Assembly (NCBI RefSeq): GCF_900107115.1
Contig: NZ_FNOS01000001.1
Location: forward strand, 434,001-498,000
DNA: 64,000 nt
Direction of reading: 5' to 3'
Origin: Salimicrobium album
GTDB taxonomy: Bacteria; Bacillota; Bacilli; Bacillales; Halobacillaceae
Made by a program: the position numbers and the translations under genes. How positions within the stretch are numbered: the stretch's first letter is position 1; each line of letters starts with the position of its first letter. Shown here piece after piece: positions 61,345 to 64,000 of the stretch. A model generated the notes under the pieces. The model ran no database searches. It worked only from the letters and a program-made list of their open reading frames with translations, and had not been told where the DNA came from.

Positions 61345-62208
61345 ATGAACAACCCAGTACATCCGCTTAGGAAGTATGTCGTTTCCACAGCTCTTGTCAC
61401 GTCTTTGGCTTTGACTCCGCTTGTAGGATCAAGCGTTTCAGCCCAATCAAATGCACCTGCAGATAACGGTTCATCCGTTCAAATAACAGAAAGCAACGTT
61501 CTTACTGCAGGAGATCGCGGCCAGGCCGTTTCTTCTCTACAGTCCAAACTTGCATCTTACGGCTACTATGGCTATAACGTGGACGGCAAGTACGGACCGA
61601 TCACGAAAAATGCGGTTATTGCATTCCAGAAACAGCAAGGTCTGGCAGTAGACGGTATTGCAGGTCCTAATACGCAAGCGAGCTTGGCTTCCGGTTCAGT
61701 AGCCCCGGCTCCTGATACTTCTTCTAACAATGAAACAGAAGAGACACAGTCTGATTCAGACGATTCGGAAGAAAGAGCAACAGCTGTGAAAGCTGCTTCT
61801 GCTTCCACCGCTTCCACGGCATCCGCTTCGACCGGATCAGCCAGCAATGCGGACATCGTTAACGCTGCGGAAAGCCTTATCGGTGTACCTTACCAGTACG
61901 GCGGAGAAACACGCGCAGCTCTTGGCAGCAGTGGTTTCATCAACCTCGTAATGGAAGAAGCGGGTACGGATGTAAACCGTACGCACGCCGGCATGTGGGC
62001 TAGTGACGGAGTCTTTGTCGACTCTCCTAACGTCGGAGACGTTGTATTCTTCGAAAACACGTACAGCGTGGACAGAGTTGCCACTCACAGTGGTATCTAT
62101 ATCGGCGGAAATAAAATGATTCACGCCGGCAGTGACGGAGTAGAAGTTTCAGATATGGATTACGATTACTGGGAAAACAAGTATATCGGCGCAAAATCCA
62201 TTCAATAG
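61345..62208 (+). CDS. Secreted PG-binding + NlpC/P60-like protein with Cys-to-Ser active site
   Basis: About 287 residues. A signal peptide is cleaved near SSVSA-QS (residue 34). A PG_binding_1 domain follows (GDRGQAVSSLQSKLASYGYYGYNVDGKYGP in two parts; AFQKQQGLAVDGIAGPNTQAS). A Ser/Thr/Ala/Glu-rich linker leads to an NlpC/P60 domain starting near residue 170 (AESLIGVPYQYGG). Active members have DCSG here; this one reads ALGSSGFINLV, with AGC for the cysteine. The histidine (ATHSGIYIGG) and the third polar position (MIHAG) remain. It is probably catalytically dead. ATG 61345 follows GGAGG by eight bases. Confidence 0.82.
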   Translation: MNNPVHPLRKYVVSTALVTSLALTPLVGSSVSAQSNAPADNGSSVQITESNVLTAGDRGQAVSSLQSKLASYGYYGYNVDGKYGPITKNAVIAFQKQQGLAVDGIAGPNTQASLASGSVAPAPDTSSNNETEETQSDSDDSEERATAVKAASASTASTASASTGSASNADIVNAAESLIGVPYQYGGETRAALGSSGFINLVMEEAGTDVNRTHAGMWASDGVFVDSPNVGDVVFFENTYSVDRVATHSGIYIGGNKMIHAGSDGVEVSDMDYDYWENKYIGAKSIQ

Positions 62209-62212
62209 TAAA

Positions 62213-62254
62213 CAAAACCTTCCACCCATCAGTAATTGATGGGTGGAAGGTTTT
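62213..62254. terminator. Bidirectional Rho-independent terminator
   Basis: An 18-bp perfect stem (AAAACCTTCCACCCATCA and its complement) with T-runs on both strands separates the NlpC/P60-like and LysR genes. Confidence 0.93.
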
Positions 62255-62284
62255 TATTTTGACCGGGTTCTTCTCACCACAGCT

Positions 62285-63163
62285 TCACTTCTCGCTTCTC
62301 TTTACTTTTTCCACGAATATCTCCAGAGCTTTCGAACGGAACAGGGATCTTGAAATTAAGGAAAATTTTCTTTGTACGGGTAATCCTTCCACATTCACAA
62401 TCGCTAAGTCTCCGGCTTTCACTTCTTTTTTGAAAGTCCAGCGGGAAAGAAGAGTAATGCCGAGCCCCGCCTCCACCGCTTCTTTTATAAGCTGTGTGCT
62501 TCCGAATTCCAGACGGGAGACCGGCCGGATACCCACGGAACTGAAAAACTTCTCTGATATTCTCCTCGTTCCCGACCCTTCCTCTCTCACAATCCATGTC
62601 TTTCCCTCCAACTCTTCCGGAGAAAAGTTTCCTTCCCTTAAAGTTAATGACTCGGGAGAAGAAACAACATAGAGTTCATCCGTTTCAAACGGTTCCACCG
62701 TAATATTTTCATCTTTCACCTCCCCTTCCACAATTCCGATATCGAGCCGGTAATCCAAGATCAGCTTGCAAATCTCTTTCGTATTACCGATCGTTACGGA
62801 CGGGGTTATCTCCGGAGCTTCTTCTTTCAGTCGTTTCAGAACTTCCGGTAATACGTACTCCCCGTAAGTGTAACTCGCTCCTATGGAAATCGTGCCGCTT
62901 GCCTTATTAGTCAAATCATCAATAAGAGCATGCATACTCGTGTAAAGACCGATAATTTCTTTCGCGTGATGATACACGATTTCTCCTGCCTGTGTAAGGC
63001 GGACATATTTATTGCTTCGGTCAAACAGCCGGGCATCCATTGACTTTTCCAGTACTTTAATATACTGACTTACGGCCGGTTGAGTCATATGCAGACGTTC
63101 TGCAGCGCGTGAAAAATTTTCCAGTTCGGCTACTGTGACGAATACTTCCAGTTGACTGTCCAC
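62285..63163 (-). CDS. LysR family transcriptional regulator (YeiE/CysL-like)
   Basis: A 292-residue regulator with N-terminal HTH (NFSRAAERLHMTQPAVSQYIKVLE) and a two-lobed effector domain from residue 90 (GTISIGASYTYGEYVLPEVL, IVEGEVKDENITVEPF, EAVEAGLGITLLSRW). It is divergent from a YeiH-type exporter, the arrangement of yeiE-yeiH in enterobacteria and of CysL-type sulfite regulators in Bacillus. It probably senses a sulfur metabolite and activates the exporter. A GGAGTGC site precedes ATG 63163. Confidence 0.85.
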   Translation of the reverse strand: MDSQLEVFVTVAELENFSRAAERLHMTQPAVSQYIKVLEKSMDARLFDRSNKYVRLTQAGEIVYHHAKEIIGLYTSMHALIDDLTNKASGTISIGASYTYGEYVLPEVLKRLKEEAPEITPSVTIGNTKEICKLILDYRLDIGIVEGEVKDENITVEPFETDELYVVSSPESLTLREGNFSPEELEGKTWIVREEGSGTRRISEKFFSSVGIRPVSRLEFGSTQLIKEAVEAGLGITLLSRWTFKKEVKAGDLAIVNVEGLPVQRKFSLISRSLFRSKALEIFVEKVKRSEK

Positions 63164-63177
63164 AGTGCACTCCTTTC

Positions 63178-63228
63178 GATAAGTAATAACTTATCATTAT
63201 AATTAAAGATTATTGTTTTTCTTATCAT
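63178..63228. promoter_or_regulatory. LysR-type operator region between regulator and yeiH-like gene
   Basis: A perfect inverted repeat gataagtaataacttatc (63178-63195) is followed by a further CTTATCAT copy at 63221-63228 that repeats CTTATCAT at 63190-63197. Paired sites in a divergent gap are typical for LysR regulators. Confidence 0.6.
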
Positions 63229-63280
63229 AAAAGAAAAAGTAAGCTTTAGAAAGAACTTTTTTTTAGAAGGGGACGTTACG

Positions 63281-64000
63281 ATGGTTCAGGTACAACTGCT
63301 TCATAATGAAACGAATTACAACAAAAATTTCAAAAAGAGCTGGCTCGCAGGTGTAGGGTTCACGTTTCTGATTGCAGCTCTCGGTTATCTTCTTGCGCTC
63401 GTACCGGGATTTTCACTCGTAGGACCTTTGGCTTCCGCCATAGTAATTTCTGTTACGTACAGACACTTTCTCGGTTATCCTGAAATTATTCAGCCGGGGA
63501 TCGAATTTTCCTCGAAACGGCTGCTCCGGGCAGCAATTATTCTGTACGGGCTTAAGCTGAATATAGGGACCGTCATTTCAGACGGACTCGGCCTTCTTCT
63601 GCTGGACACCGGCGTAGTGATTTTTGCTATTTTATTTACTGTATGGATGGCGAAGCTTTTGAAAGCCGACAGTTCTATTTCTCTGCTTATCGGAATCGGT
63701 ACCGGAGTATGCGGTGCCGCCGCTATCGCCGCGACCGCTCCGATTGTGAAAGCGAAAGAAGAAGATACGGCTATAGGAGTAGGAATCATCGCTCTGATGG
63801 GAACTTTTTTTGCAATTGTTTATACGATACTGCGCCCCGTACTCCCTATGTCAGATATCGCTTACGGAAGCTGGGTCGGTGTAAGCATCCATGAAGTGGC
63901 CCAGGTGGCACTGGCTGCTGCTCCTGCTGGAGAAGGGCCCCTTGCGATGGCACTGCTCGCGAAACTGGGCCGTGTCTTTCTGCTTATCCCTCTCTGTCTC
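63281..64000 (+). CDS. yeiH: YeiH family (UPF0324) putative sulfate/sulfite exporter, partial
   Basis: The first 240 codons of a polytopic membrane protein; the C-terminus lies outside the window. Family features are the FSSKRLLRAAIILYGLKLNIG segment near residue 80, GIGTGVCGAAAIAATAPIVKAKEEDTA near residue 148, and GSWVGVSIHEVAQVALAA near residue 205. GAAGGGGAC precedes ATG 63281. The gene is divergent from a LysR regulator. Confidence 0.85.
   Translation, partial: MVQVQLLHNETNYNKNFKKSWLAGVGFTFLIAALGYLLALVPGFSLVGPLASAIVISVTYRHFLGYPEIIQPGIEFSSKRLLRAAIILYGLKLNIGTVISDGLGLLLLDTGVVIFAILFTVWMAKLLKADSSISLLIGIGTGVCGAAAIAATAPIVKAKEEDTAIGVGIIALMGTFFAIVYTILRPVLPMSDIAYGSWVGVSIHEVAQVALAAAPAGEGPLAMALLAKLGRVFLLIPLCL

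Overview
The window looks like chromosomal DNA of a Bacillaceae bacterium, perhaps a moderately halophilic or halotolerant one of the Halobacillus/Salimicrobium kind. This is inferred from family content (YueI, YitT, YwbE, DUF2187, DUF2164, RocB-like, ManP/ManR-like, sigma-54, a carotenoid-type glycosyltransferase), strong AGGAGG ribosome binding sites, frequent GTG/TTG starts and sigma-A type promoters. No rRNA, tRNA, CRISPR array, prophage or insertion sequence was seen. Genes are densely packed and many adjacent pairs overlap by a few bases.

Layout. 0-3.8 kb: a PBP2A-like protein cut by the window edge, two tiny membrane proteins, a CrtQ-like glycosyltransferase, an HSL-type esterase and a DUF2187 protein. 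3.8-11.3 kb: an eight-gene operon on the minus strand that matches the E. coli ynjBCD/ynjF theme (lipoprotein binding protein, two permeases, ATPase, TVP38/DedA protein, CDP-alcohol phosphatidyltransferase, MerA-like and SelD-N-like flavoproteins); its substrate is unknown. 11.4-18.4 kb: kynurenine genes kynU-kynB without kynA, small DUF proteins, a deaminase, zwf coupled to a second KynB-like cyclase, and an EamA transporter. 18.6-28.6 kb: an RND exporter with a double TetR-type operator, a membrane protein with a Glu/Lys tail, a RocB-like peptidase, YitT, OsmC and an MDR dehydrogenase.

28.6-35.6 kb: a ManP-like PTS permease with its ManR-like PRD activator, a YeeE/YedE (thiosulfate-type) transporter divergent from a Crp/Fnr regulator, and a haloacid dehalogenase. 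35.6-36.2 kb: a short unusual segment with an AbrB-like minigene and what looks like a type I toxin-antitoxin module (45-residue membrane peptide, LexA-like box, convergent antisense RNA). 36.2-50.3 kb: EamA, YwbE, Nudix, cadC-cadA with a 30-bp palindromic operator, psuK-psuG, an SBF/ACR3-type transporter, Dus, RlmCD, a lone glycine-betaine-type binding lipoprotein, a DUF1801 protein, an HTH-PfkB kinase and a 1-Cys peroxiredoxin.

50.3-64 kb: a thioesterase preceded by a cobalamin riboswitch that appears to control only a 23-codon ORF, a ZIP metal transporter with an MntR-like box, a zinc-ribbon miniprotein, YueI, DUF2243-CtaG, sigma-54, pyruvate phosphate dikinase with CcpN-like boxes, a TauE/SafE exporter, cytosine deaminase, an NlpC/P60 protein whose catalytic cysteine is serine, and a LysR regulator divergent from a YeiH exporter that runs off the end.

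Regulatory themes visible in the DNA are metal homeostasis (CadC, MntR-like, cobalamin), central carbon switching (CcpN-like, PTS/PRD), sulfur-type transport (YeeE, YeiH, TauE) and drug efflux. All functional names rest on recognised motifs and family resemblance; no database search was run.
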